This document shows, piece by piece, positions 10,030 to 20,257 of a DNA stretch of 64,000 bases (its first letter is position 1; every line of letters begins with the position of its first letter). The position numbers and the translations under genes were made by a program. Where the stretch lies: positions 85,677 to 149,676 of the forward strand of contig CANGMI010000010.1 of NCBI GenBank assembly GCA_947455195.1, read 5' to 3'. This stretch comes from Pseudomonadota bacterium. Lineage in GTDB: Bacteria > Pseudomonadota > Gammaproteobacteria > Burkholderiales > SG8-39. Below the pieces are notes generated by a model, which searched no databases, was not told where the DNA came from, and was given only the letters and a program-made list of their open reading frames with translations.

Positions 10030-12456
10030 ATGGCGGGCGTCGGCGCGGGCGCTTACCCATCAGCAGCCGCATCGATCTTGCCGTTCGATCTTATCACTCG
10101 TCGCCACTGCTTCTTCTGTCGCGCTGCGCCAGCCCTGGCCCTGTTGCTCGTGTGCGCGAGCCCGGTGCGCGCCGAGGGCCTCGGGCTGCGCCTGGAGACG
10201 CGCCCGCGTCCCCTCCCGGTCGATACGCGCACCCCGTTGCCCATTCACCTGAGTGGCGATCGGGTCGAGGCGTCGGGCGATGACGAGATCGATGTGATCG
10301 GCGATGCCGAGGTACGCAAGGGTGAATTGCGTCTGCGGGCTGGCCAGATCCGATATTTCCCGAGACTCGACGAAATCGAGGCGACGGGTGCGGTGCGGCT
10401 CATTGCACCGGGTGGGCAGGTCACCGGCCCGCGCTTGCGGCTGCGCCTTGGCGACGAGATCGGCATCATCGAGCAGCCCACGTACGAACTGGCGCCGCGG
10501 GTCCGACGCAATCCCCAGGCATTGATCGCGCCGGCCGTGGGCCGCGGCAGTGCCCAGGCAATACGGCTCGAGGGGCCGGAGCGCTATCGGATTGACGAGG
10601 GCTCCTTCACCACCTGCTCCCCGGGCAATGACGACTGGTACCTGCGTGCCGATTCGATCGACCTGGATTACATCGGCAATTCGGGCGAGGCGCGCGGCGC
10701 GTCGTTGAGTTTCATGGGCGTCAGTACGCCACGGGTGCCCTGGATGACCTTTCCGATCACCGATCAGCGCAAGTCGGGCGTGTTGCCGCCGACATTCGGC
10801 GTCCAGGGCAAGGTGGGTGCCGAACTCACCGTGCCGTACTACATCAACCTCGCGCCTGACTACGACGACACCTTCTCGACCCGAATCACCGCGCGGCGCG
10901 GGAACCAGTACATCAACGAGTTCCGTTACCTGGAGCCGCATGCCAACGGGGTCACCCATTTCGAGATCCTGCCGCACGATCCGGTCTTCGATGGTCGTCG
11001 TTTTGCCTTGCACAGCATCAACAGTTTCAACTGGCAGGGTGGCAGCGGCGGCTTGCTGCTCGACAAGGTGTCCGATGACAATTATTTTCGTGAACTCTCG
11101 ACCAGTCTGCCCACCGCGACCCAGCAATACCTCTCGCGGTCCGCTTTCGTCACGCAGGCGCTGAGCCCCGGCTGGACGGCCATGGGCCGCTGGGAACGAT
11201 TCCAGACCCTGCAGGACCCGACCTCGCAGGTGCGTGTCGATCCGCAGTACGACCGGATGCCGCAACTCACGCTCGTCGGCCTGCAGGCCGCGCCGGGTGG
11301 TACCGAATTCGGATTCAACGGCGAGTTCGTGCGATTCGGCAAGGTCGGCGCGCCGGTCGGCGAGCGCCTCATCGTGAACCCGTCGCTGTCGCTTCCGCTC
11401 ACTGCGCCGGGCATGTTCTTCACCCCGAGGCTCCAGTTGCACGCCACGCAGTACCGCCTGGGCGATCTGTCCTCCTCGACCGACCCGGCCGTGCAGGCCG
11501 CCTCGACCGTACAGACCCGTACCTTGCCGATCGTGAGTGTCGACACAGGCCTGCGCTTCGAGCGTCCGTTCGAGTGGCAGGGGCGATCCTTTGCCAACAC
11601 CCTGGAGCCACGTCTTTTCTACGTGAACATCCCGTATCGCAATCAGCAGGGCATTCCACTCTTCGATACCGGCCTGCGCGATTTCAACTACTCGACGATG
11701 TTCAGCGAGTACTACTACTCGGGCAACGACCGCATCAGCGACGCCAACCAGATCACGATGGCGGTGACCTCGCGGCTCATCCGTGATGACAACGGGCAGG
11801 AGGTGCTGCGTGGCATCGTGGGTGAACGCATCTACTTCGGGCCGCAGCGCGTGGTGCTCAATTCGTCGCTGGCCCCGTCGCCGTCCGACCCCCGATCGGA
11901 GCGGCTCTCGGCTCTGCTTCTCGGGTTGGGTGGCCAGGTGCTGCCCCGGATCACGGTGGAGTCGACCGGCCAGTTTGCCAACGGTACCCAGATCGAGCGA
12001 CTCGCTCTCGGTGGGCGTTTCCAGCCCGAGCTCGGAAAGCTCGTGAACCTGGGCTACCGGTACACGCGTGCCGACCTCAATCCGACCCCCGACCCGGTCA
12101 CCGGAACCACCCTCTACGAAACCTTGCGCCAGGTCGATCTGTCGGGGCAGTGGCCGCTCCTCGGCCGGTATTACATGGTCGGGCGGGTCAATTACTCGAT
12201 ACCCGATCGCCGCAGTACCGAGTCGGTGTTCGGATTTGAATACAATGGCGACTGCTGGATATTGCGTGCGGTGACCCAGTCGTTCGTGACCGGCGCGAGT
12301 CAGGCAACCCGGGTGCTGTTTCTCCAGCTCGAGTTGAATGGCATGTCCCGGCTTGGATCCAACCCGCTCGAAGTGCTCAAGCGCAGCGTGACCGGTTACA
12401 CGCCGCTCAATGCGCCCAATGCCGATCAGCGGCAACCCAACCTCTACGGCGACTGA
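10030..12456 (+). CDS. lptD: LPS-assembly outer-membrane protein LptD
   Basis: 808 residues from the ATG at 10030. LptD is the outer-membrane beta-barrel that inserts lipopolysaccharide into the outer leaflet with LptE. A hydrophobic stretch ending LLLVCASPVRAEG looks like a signal peptide, followed by an OstA/LptA-like jellyroll (about 65-190) and a long barrel domain. Cysteines at 196 (FTTCSPG) and 742 (NGDCWIL) sit where the inter-domain disulfide cysteines of LptD are expected. The N-terminus is uncertain: about 20 residues precede the hydrophobic core, and a TTG near 10078 would give a more compact signal peptide. surA follows 5 bp later. Confidence 0.95.
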   Translation: MAGVGAGAYPSAAASILPFDLITRRHCFFCRAAPALALLLVCASPVRAEGLGLRLETRPRPLPVDTRTPLPIHLSGDRVEASGDDEIDVIGDAEVRKGELRLRAGQIRYFPRLDEIEATGAVRLIAPGGQVTGPRLRLRLGDEIGIIEQPTYELAPRVRRNPQALIAPAVGRGSAQAIRLEGPERYRIDEGSFTTCSPGNDDWYLRADSIDLDYIGNSGEARGASLSFMGVSTPRVPWMTFPITDQRKSGVLPPTFGVQGKVGAELTVPYYINLAPDYDDTFSTRITARRGNQYINEFRYLEPHANGVTHFEILPHDPVFDGRRFALHSINSFNWQGGSGGLLLDKVSDDNYFRELSTSLPTATQQYLSRSAFVTQALSPGWTAMGRWERFQTLQDPTSQVRVDPQYDRMPQLTLVGLQAAPGGTEFGFNGEFVRFGKVGAPVGERLIVNPSLSLPLTAPGMFFTPRLQLHATQYRLGDLSSSTDPAVQAASTVQTRTLPIVSVDTGLRFERPFEWQGRSFANTLEPRLFYVNIPYRNQQGIPLFDTGLRDFNYSTMFSEYYYSGNDRISDANQITMAVTSRLIRDDNGQEVLRGIVGERIYFGPQRVVLNSSLAPSPSDPRSERLSALLLGLGGQVLPRITVESTGQFANGTQIERLALGGRFQPELGKLVNLGYRYTRADLNPTPDPVTGTTLYETLRQVDLSGQWPLLGRYYMVGRVNYSIPDRRSTESVFGFEYNGDCWILRAVTQSFVTGASQATRVLFLQLELNGMSRLGSNPLEVLKRSVTGYTPLNAPNADQRQPNLYGD

Positions 12457-12461
12457 ATCCC

Positions 12462-13877
12462 ATGACTTCGAGACTTTCATCGCGTGTACGTGGGTCTCTC
12501 CGTGCGCGTCTCGTGGCGACCATCGGTGCGGTAGTGCTGCTCACCGCGGCACCTGCGCGGGCTGCCGACGAGCCCGTGATGCCCGCTGCAGCTTCTGCGC
12601 CGGGCCCGGCGGCGCCGATGCCGGCACGGCGGTCGGTCGAGCCGCGCCTGCTCGACCGTATCGTGGCGGTCGTCAACAAGGATGTCATCACGCTGGGCCA
12701 GCTCAACGAGCGCATCGAGGCGGTTTCGCGTCAGTTGCGTCAGCAACGCGTCCAACTGCCTCCATCGGACGTGCTCGAGCGTCAGGTGCTCGAGCGCCTG
12801 ATCACCGAGCGGGCGCAGTTGCATCTGGCCGAAGACAACGGCATTCGCATCGACGACTTGCAGGTGGACCGTGCAATCGAGCGGATTGCCGAACAGAACC
12901 GGCTGTCGCTGGCCGACTTTCGTGCCGCACTCGATCGTGATGGCGTGTCCTTCGAGCGCTTGCGTGCCGATCTGCGCAACGAGATCGCGCTCACGCGCTT
13001 GCGCGAGCGCGAGGTCGACAGTCGTGTGCAGGTCACCGACAGCGAAATCGACAACTTTCTGGCCGAGGAGAAAGGCCGGGCTGCCAGCAGTGCACAGAAT
13101 ATCGAGTACCGCGTGTCCCAGGTGCTGGTCAGGATTCCCGAGGGCGCCTCGAGCGAGACTCTGGAGCAGCTGCGCGAGAAGGCCACGTCGGTGATGCGAC
13201 GCGCTCGATCGGGTGTGGCATTTTCGGAGGTTGCCGTAGCCAGTTCCGATGCCTCCGATGCGCTCCAGGGGGGCTCCATGGGTTGGCGCAATCGCGACCG
13301 TCTGCCCGAACTCTTCGTGGCGGCTCTCACGGGCATGAAGCCCGGTGACACGAGCGAGGTGCTGCGCAGCCCCGCGGGGTTCCATGTACTGCACCTGGAC
13401 GAGGTGCGCGGCATCGATGTTCGTACCGAAGAGGTCGAGCAGACCCGTGCCCGCCACATTCTCATCCGCACCAACGAGATCGTTTCCGACGGTGAGGCTC
13501 GTCGGCGCATTCAGCAACTGCATGATCGCATTGCCGAAGGGGCGGACTTCGCGGAGATTGCCCGCCTCAATTCCGACGACGGCTCGGCATCTCGGGGGGG
13601 CGATCTGGGTTGGATCTACCCGGGCGACACGGTGCCCGATTTCGAGCGCGCCATGATGGCGCTTCAGGTCAACGCCCTCAGTGATCCGGTCCGGTCGCCG
13701 TTTGGCTGGCACCTGATCCAGGTGCTCGAGCGACGTCGGGGTGATGTCTCGGTGGAGAGGAAGCGTGGCGAGGCGCGTCGGGCGGTTCATGACCGCAAGG
13801 CCGATGAGGCGTTCGACATCTGGTTGCGTGAGTTGCGCGATCGGACCTATCTCGAGTACCGGCTCGAAGAGCGATGA
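12462..13877 (+). CDS. surA: Periplasmic chaperone/prolyl isomerase SurA
   Basis: 471 residues. SurA escorts unfolded outer-membrane proteins, including LptD, to the BAM complex. A signal peptide covers about residues 1-34 (hydrophobic core, then APARAADE). The chaperone module (about 60-195, starting DRIVAVVNKDVIT) is followed by two parvulin domains; the second begins near TRARHILIRT and contains GDLGWIYPGD. A Pro/Ala-rich linker of about 25 residues follows the signal. The gene is 5 bp after lptD and so presumably co-transcribed. In many proteobacteria pdxA follows; here rsmA follows directly. Confidence 0.95.
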   Translation: MTSRLSSRVRGSLRARLVATIGAVVLLTAAPARAADEPVMPAAASAPGPAAPMPARRSVEPRLLDRIVAVVNKDVITLGQLNERIEAVSRQLRQQRVQLPPSDVLERQVLERLITERAQLHLAEDNGIRIDDLQVDRAIERIAEQNRLSLADFRAALDRDGVSFERLRADLRNEIALTRLREREVDSRVQVTDSEIDNFLAEEKGRAASSAQNIEYRVSQVLVRIPEGASSETLEQLREKATSVMRRARSGVAFSEVAVASSDASDALQGGSMGWRNRDRLPELFVAALTGMKPGDTSEVLRSPAGFHVLHLDEVRGIDVRTEEVEQTRARHILIRTNEIVSDGEARRRIQQLHDRIAEGADFAEIARLNSDDGSASRGGDLGWIYPGDTVPDFERAMMALQVNALSDPVRSPFGWHLIQVLERRRGDVSVERKRGEARRAVHDRKADEAFDIWLRELRDRTYLEYRLEER

Positions 13878-13887
13878 GCGCGCCCGG

Positions 13888-14709
13888 ATGCGTGGCGTGA
13901 GCCCGCCGCGCGGGGTGCGGCCGGCCAGCCTGCGCGGGCATCAGCCTCGCAAGCGTTTTGGTCAGCACTTTCTCGATGACCAGGGTGTCATCGATGACCT
14001 GATCGAGTCGATCGGCCCGCAGCGTACCGACGTCATGGTTGAAATCGGCCCGGGTCTGGGCGCCTTGACAGAACCGCTGCTTGCCTGCCTGGATCACCTC
14101 CATGTGGTCGAGATCGATCGCGATCTTGCGCGGGGTCTGCGCGAGTCGGTATCGTCGACGCATCTCACCGTGCACGAGACCGACGCCCTGCAGTTCGATC
14201 TGGCCCTCGTGGGCGAGCGCATCCGCGTGGTGGGGAACCTGCCCTACAACATATCGACACCGCTCATCTTCCACCTGCTCGATCAGGCGGCGCGCATCGA
14301 CGACATGCACTTCATGCTGCAGAAGGAAGTGGTCGAGCGCATGGCCGCCGAGGCGGGTAGCACCGCCTATGGCCGACTCTCGGTGATGGTGCAGCATCGC
14401 TGCGAGGTGCAATGGCTCTTCGATGTGCCGCCCGAGTCGTTCAACCCGCCGCCCGCGGTGGATTCAGCCATCGTGCGCCTGGTGCCACGCGCCCCGGACG
14501 ATCTGGGGGCCATCGATCCTGGTGTCTTGTCGGCGGTCGTCACCGCGGCGTTCTCGCATCGGCGCAAGACCTTGCGCAACGCGTTATCCGGGGTCGTGTC
14601 GGCAGCAACGCTCGAATCGCTCGACATCGACCCGAGTCTGCGCGCCGAGATGATCGGCTATCTCGACTGGCGCCGGATTGCGCGGGCATCGATGGTGCAG
14701 CAGCACTGA
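13888..14709 (+). CDS. rsmA: 16S rRNA dimethyladenosine transferase A (KsgA)
   Basis: 273 residues. RsmA/KsgA dimethylates the two adjacent adenosines of the 3' hairpin loop in 16S rRNA, late in 30S assembly. Visible motifs are KRFGQHFL (22-29), the SAM loop EIGPGLG (52-58) and the adenine-methyltransferase motif NLPYNIS (118-124). The ATG at 13888 is 10 bp after surA; a GTG at 13897 is an equally possible start because no strong ribosome site distinguishes them. The longer open frame starting within surA is an artefact of reading through it. Confidence 0.94.
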   Translation: MRGVSPPRGVRPASLRGHQPRKRFGQHFLDDQGVIDDLIESIGPQRTDVMVEIGPGLGALTEPLLACLDHLHVVEIDRDLARGLRESVSSTHLTVHETDALQFDLALVGERIRVVGNLPYNISTPLIFHLLDQAARIDDMHFMLQKEVVERMAAEAGSTAYGRLSVMVQHRCEVQWLFDVPPESFNPPPAVDSAIVRLVPRAPDDLGAIDPGVLSAVVTAAFSHRRKTLRNALSGVVSAATLESLDIDPSLRAEMIGYLDWRRIARASMVQQH

Positions 14710-14745
14710 CGGGCCGGGTCGGTATCGCTCGATCGGAACGCGCGG

Positions 14746-15129
14746 TCAGCGGCGCTCGATCAGTTCGATCTTGTAGCCGTCGGGATCCTCGACAAACGCG
14801 ATGACGCTGCCACCGTGCTTCATCGGACCTGCTTCGCGCGTCACCTTGCCGCCCCGTTCACGCACCTCGGCGCAGGTGCGTGTGGCATCCTCGACGGCGA
14901 GGGCCACGTGCCCGTAGCCATTGCCCAGATCGTACTGGGTCGTGTCCCAGTTGTGCGTGAGTTCGATGACCGCGCTCGAGGCCTCATCGCCATAACCGAC
15001 GAAGGCGAGGGTAAACCGTCCTTCCGGGAAGTCGCGGCGGCGCAGTTCGCGCATGCCCAGTACGCGGGTATAGAAATCGATCGAGCGCTCGAGATTGCCG
15101 ACGCGGATCATGGTGTGCAGTATGCGCAT
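14746..15129 (-). CDS. gloA: Glyoxalase I (lactoylglutathione lyase)
   Basis: 127 residues. It isomerises the methylglyoxal-glutathione hemithioacetal to S-lactoylglutathione. The four metal ligands are in place at H5, E56, H74 and E122, the same numbers as in the E. coli nickel enzyme; glutathione-binding residues lie in the NGYGHVAL region. GGAG eight bases upstream supports the start at 15129 over the longer frame to 15153. It is the last gene of the run coming down from miaB and is convergent with rsmA. Confidence 0.95.
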   Translation of the reverse strand: MRILHTMIRVGNLERSIDFYTRVLGMRELRRRDFPEGRFTLAFVGYGDEASSAVIELTHNWDTTQYDLGNGYGHVALAVEDATRTCAEVRERGGKVTREAGPMKHGGSVIAFVEDPDGYKIELIERR

Positions 15130-15156
15130 GGTGAGGCTCCGGAGCGGGTCCACGGC

Positions 15157-15960
15157 TCAGAGAAGAGGCAGTGCGGGACCCAGTTTTCGCAGTTCGAGTT
15201 CGGCGGCGCGGTGTTCAGGATAACCGCACGCTACCCAGTTCCAGAAGCGCGGCGAGTGATTCATCTCGCGCAGATGGGCCAGTTCGTGCACGGCCACATA
15301 GCGCGCCAGGTGCGGGGGCACCAGCGCGAGGCGCCAGTTGAGGCGGATGCGCGCGATGCCGGTCGGCGATATCGAGCAACTGCCCCAGCGGGTGCGTGCG
15401 TTGGACAGCAGTACCGGGGGGGGCGCGACGCCGATGAGGGGCGCGTGGTCGTGCGTGATGCCGGTAAGCGTCGTGAGGGCGTGCAGGCGAATCCACCCAA
15501 GTGCGGTCTCGCGCAGGAGTGACGAGCCCGCCAGTCGGGCTGGCAGATGCAGACGGCCTTCGCTCTGGCGTGGTGCCTCGATGGTGGTATCGAGGGTCAG
15601 TACGAGCCGTATGCCGAAGAGTACCAGTTCGCCCCCTTCCTGCCACTGGAAGCGCGGGGGCTGCACCATGCCCTCCACCAGTCGAGCCACGATCCAGCGT
15701 TCCTTCTCGCGCATGAATCGCTCGATTTCGTCGATGGAGACCCAGCGCGGGGCGGCCACGGAGAGCCCTTCGCGGTCGACATGCAATGCAATCGTGCGAC
15801 GTCGCGAGCGTCGCAGCCGGTAGGGCAAGACGCGCCCGTTGAGCTTCACGGCGCGTGTCACGCCATCGGCATCGCGCGCGGTGCGTGGCCGGGTGAGAGG
15901 CAGATCGAGTTGGGCGCCCGGCGCCTTGCCAGGCGGAGCGTTGGGGGGCAGCTTGGGCAT
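15157..15960 (-). CDS. YgjP/DUF45-family zinc metallopeptidase-like protein
   Basis: 267 residues. The C-terminal half has the zinc motif HELAH at 225-229 followed by H235 (HExxH-x5-H), preceded by RWGSCS (191-196), typical of YgjP-like M48-superfamily proteins. No signal peptide is visible, so the protein is probably cytosolic. The first 40 residues are proline-rich and poorly conserved in appearance. Family function is not well defined. It sits 6 bp after plsC and 27 bp before gloA in a run conserved in Burkholderiales. Confidence 0.88.
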   Translation of the reverse strand: MPKLPPNAPPGKAPGAQLDLPLTRPRTARDADGVTRAVKLNGRVLPYRLRRSRRRTIALHVDREGLSVAAPRWVSIDEIERFMREKERWIVARLVEGMVQPPRFQWQEGGELVLFGIRLVLTLDTTIEAPRQSEGRLHLPARLAGSSLLRETALGWIRLHALTTLTGITHDHAPLIGVAPPPVLLSNARTRWGSCSISPTGIARIRLNWRLALVPPHLARYVAVHELAHLREMNHSPRFWNWVACGYPEHRAAELELRKLGPALPLL

Positions 15961-15966
15961 CGGGGT

Positions 15967-16689
15967 TCAGCGTGTTGCGTGGATGCCTGTCAGTCGTTCG
16001 ACTTCTGCTTCTGCCCACTGTTCGACCTGGCGATTGACCTGGTCGGCGGTGAGTCCTCGGGTGTCGATGGGTTTGCCGATCGATACGGTGACACGGCCGG
16101 GTGTTTTCAGGAAGGCGTTGCGGGGCCAGAACCTCCCCGCGTCATGCGCGACGGGCAGCACGGTCGCACCCAGCCGGCAGGCCAGAGCCGCGCCGCCCGA
16201 ACGCCACGCGGCGCGTCGTCCGACAGCGACGCGCGTTCCCTCGGGAAAGATCATGATCGAGAAGCCCTGACGAAACCGCGCTGCTCCCAGATCGGTGAGG
16301 CGTTGCATGGCCTGCTTCCGGTTGGCCCGGTTGATGGCAATCGGACTGTAAAGCGCGAGCCCCCAGCCCAGAAACGGAATCCAGAGCAGCTCGCGCTTGA
16401 TCACGTAGACATGGGGCGGGAAGATCCCGGTGAAGCCGATCGTTTCCCACGCCGATGAGTGCTTGGAGAGAATCACGCAGGGTTCGCGCGGAATGTTCTC
16501 GATACCCTCGACCGTGTGCTCGATGCCCAGCACCCCTTGCGCCAGCCAGGTGGCCAGTCGCGGCCAACCGGCAATCACCTGCCAGCGCCGCATGCGTCCC
16601 AGCGGTGCCGACAGAATGACCAGCACCCAGTAGAAAGGCGTGAGCACGATCAGGGTCAGCATGAACAGCGTGGCGCGCAGGACACTCAT
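15967..16689 (-). CDS. plsC: 1-acyl-sn-glycerol-3-phosphate acyltransferase
   Basis: 240 residues with an N-terminal membrane segment (about 6-28). It transfers an acyl chain to lysophosphatidic acid, giving phosphatidic acid at the inner membrane. The catalytic box is HSSAWE (H77-x4-E82), with Glu in place of the usual Asp, and FPEGTR is at 148-153. The HX4E form is seen in some betaproteobacterial paralogues, so I do not regard it as inactivating, but it could mark a different acyl-acceptor preference. It overlaps gmhB by 4 bp. Confidence 0.9.
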   Translation of the reverse strand: MSVLRATLFMLTLIVLTPFYWVLVILSAPLGRMRRWQVIAGWPRLATWLAQGVLGIEHTVEGIENIPREPCVILSKHSSAWETIGFTGIFPPHVYVIKRELLWIPFLGWGLALYSPIAINRANRKQAMQRLTDLGAARFRQGFSIMIFPEGTRVAVGRRAAWRSGGAALACRLGATVLPVAHDAGRFWPRNAFLKTPGRVTVSIGKPIDTRGLTADQVNRQVEQWAEAEVERLTGIHATR

Positions 16690-17222
16690 CCGACCAGCGC
16701 CTGTGCGGCCGCAGCGAGGTCGGCAAACGTGCGGGTGCCGGGTGGCAGATCACCCGCGGCGGCCGTCTCGCGGCCGTTGCCGGTGAGCACGAGCACCGGT
16801 TCTGCGCCGGCTGCCTGCGCGGCCTGCAGGTCGCGCCGACTGTCGCCGATGGCCCACACGCCGGTGAGCGCAATTTGCAGGCGCTCGCTGATCGAATGCA
16901 GCATGCCGGGGCGGGGTTTGCGGCAGGCGCATTCAGCCGTTGCCGCATGCGGACAGTAGAAGAGGGCGTCGATGCGGCCACCGGCGTGGCTGACCGCGCG
17001 GTGCATCTTGGTATGAATCGCGGTCAGGGTCGCCATGTCGAACATGCCGCGGCTGATGCCCGACTGATTGGTGGCCACAGCCACCAGAAACCCGGCATGG
17101 TGCAGGCGGGCAATGGCATCGAGGCTGCCGGGGAGCGGATTCCACTCGGCCGGTGACTTGATGAATTGCGCACTCTCGTGGTTGATGACCCCATCGCGGT
17201 CGAGAATGACGAGCTTGGTCAT
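16686..17222 (-). CDS. gmhB: D-glycero-beta-D-manno-heptose-1,7-bisphosphate 7-phosphatase
   Basis: 178-residue HAD-superfamily phosphatase of ADP-heptose synthesis for LPS inner core. The DxD nucleophile pair is D8/D10 in LDRDGVIN, and the zinc-binding loop characteristic of GmhB is present as C90, H92, C98 and C100 (YCPH, then CACRKPRPG). TNQSGI (51-56) is the second HAD motif. It starts 24 bp after the glyS stop and overlaps plsC by 4 bp. Confidence 0.95.
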   Translation of the reverse strand: MTKLVILDRDGVINHESAQFIKSPAEWNPLPGSLDAIARLHHAGFLVAVATNQSGISRGMFDMATLTAIHTKMHRAVSHAGGRIDALFYCPHAATAECACRKPRPGMLHSISERLQIALTGVWAIGDSRRDLQAAQAAGAEPVLVLTGNGRETAAAGDLPPGTRTFADLAAAAQALVG

Positions 17223-17246
17223 GCCTGAGACCTCATGCCGCGGCTC

Positions 17247-19330
17247 TCATGCGGCGAGACGCGAGATGTCGGCCACGCGATTCATCAGCCGGTTGAGTCG
17301 CTGCAGCAGTGCGATGCGGTTGGCGCGTACCTGCTCGTCGGTGGCGTTCACCAGCACCTTGTCGAAGAACGCATCGACCGGGTCACGCAGGGCGGCAAGG
17401 CGCTGCAGGGCCTGTTCGAACCGCCCTCCGGCCAGATCCTGATCGAGCAGGGGTTCAAGGCCCACGAGGTGTTCGAACAGGGTTCGTTCCTCGGCCTCGT
17501 GCAGGTGGCTTGCATCGACGCTGACGGCACCCGTGGTCGGGGCCGACTTGCGCAGGATATTGCTGATGCGCTTGTTGGCGGCTGCGAGTGCATCGGCCTC
17601 GGGCAACTGGCGAAAGCCGCGGACAGCGGCCAGAATCGCCGGCACCGTGTGAAGCCGGGTCGGTGACAGGGCGAGTACCGCGTCGATCTCGTCGGGCAGG
17701 TGGTTCTGGTCACGCAGCCAGGAGCGCAGTCGCTCGAGCACAAAGGCGCGCAGATCAGACGCCAGTGTCGGCGCGAAGCCACGACCGTCGAACGAGGCAC
17801 AGGCGAGGGCGAGCAATTCGCCCAGATCGAGGTCGAGCCGATGCTCGACCAGGATGCGCACCACCCCGAGCGCTGCACGACGCAGGCCGAAGGGGTCCTT
17901 GTCACCCGAGGGGATGAGGCCGATGCCCTGGATGCCGGCCAAGGTGTCGAGCTTGTCGGCAAGTGCCACACAATCCCCGATCGCGCTGCCCGGGAGCGCG
18001 GCACCCGCACCGCGCGGACGATAGTGGGCTTCGATCGCCTCGCACACCGCTTCGGGTTCGCCATCGTGGCGTGCGTAGTACATGCCCATCGTGCCCTGCA
18101 GTTCCGGGAACTCGCCCACCATGCCGGTGAGGAGGTCGGCCTTGCACAGGAGCGCTGCACGTGCAACCAGCGCCTCATCGACCGGGGTGCCCGCAGTGAG
18201 CGCCAGCGCTCGCGCGATGGCGCTCGCGAGCGCCACGATGCGGGCGGTGCGGTCTCGCTGGGTGCCGAGCTTGTTGTGATGTACGACACTGGCCAGCGGT
18301 TCCACCAGAGCGTCAAGGCGATGGCGACGGTCCTGATCGAAGAAGAACCGCGCATCCGAGAGGCGCGCGCGCAGCACTCGCTCGTTGCCATGGACGATGT
18401 TGGCCGGTGCGGCAATCGGCATGTTGCTCACGATGAGGAAGCGGTCGAGCAGTCGACCGTCGGTGTCGAGCAGCGGAAAGTACTTCTGATTGGCCTTCAT
18501 GGTGAGCATGAGGCATTCCTGCGGCACCTGCAGGAAATCCGGATCAAATCGCCCTTCATAGACCGCCGGTTGCTCGACGAGTGCCGTCACCTCCTCGATG
18601 AGCGATGCGTCAGCCAGGCGGGCATCGCCCGCGGCCGCCTGGAGTGCGGCAGTGATCAGCGCAGCGCGCTCGGCAAAGTCGGCAGTGACATTGCCACGTC
18701 GCTCGAGTGTCTGGGCGTAGTTGTCGGCGTGATCAATCGTGATCTCGCTCTCGCCAAGGAACCGGTGACCCCGTGTCGTGCGGCCCGCCACGAGCCCCAT
18801 CACCGAGCCGGCGAGGGTCTCGCTGCCCCAGAGCATCACCAGTCCGTGCACCGGGCGAATGAACTGGGTGTCACCGCTTCCCCAATGCATGAGCTTGTGC
18901 GCGGGCAGGCCCGCGAGTGCGGCTTCAACCATCGCGGGCAGGTGCATCTCGAGCGATTCGCCAGCACGCGTGCTGCGAAACACGACGGTTTCCGACTTGC
19001 CCTCACCGGCACGGCCTAGCGCATCGATGCTCACGCCACAGGAGCGTGCGAAGCCGGTGAGCGCGGGTGTCGGTTCGCCATCCTTCCAGGCGGCTGCCAC
19101 CGAAGGGCCCTTGCGTTCGACGGTCTGCTCCGGCTGGACACGCGCGACGGCATCGACGGAAAACGCGATGCGCCGGGGTGTGGCATAGGTTCTGATCGCC
19201 GTGTTGGTCGTCGTGAATCCGGCCTTGACCAATGCGTCGGCAACGCTCCGCCCGAACCGCGCCCCCAGGTCGCGCAGGCCGCGGGCCGGCAGTTCTTCGG
19301 TCAGGAGTTCCACCAGGAGCGCGGCGTGGT

Positions 19331-19334
<4 letters not shown>
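17247..19334 (-). CDS. glyS: Glycyl-tRNA synthetase beta subunit
   Basis: 695 residues, the usual length. Together with GlyQ it forms the bacterial heterotetrameric glycyl-tRNA synthetase; the beta chain carries the tRNA-binding and anticodon-recognition parts. The N-terminus [14 protein letters not shown] is typical. The ATG at 19334 overlaps the glyQ stop by 4 bp, which ensures matched synthesis of the subunits; the longer frame runs inside glyQ and is not used. Confidence 0.97.
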
Positions 19335-20221
<887 letters not shown>

Positions 20222-20257
20222 TGACCGCCCGTTTCGAAGCTCGACAAGCGTCCGATT

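Noticed and set aside
10060..12480. 806-codon minus-strand open frame antisense to lptD
   Set aside because: Composition is unlike protein and lptD in the other strand has clear signatures, a signal peptide and operon context.
20222..20257. Riboswitch or T-box before glyQ
   Set aside because: Only 36 bp separate lnt and glyQ, too short for such an element.
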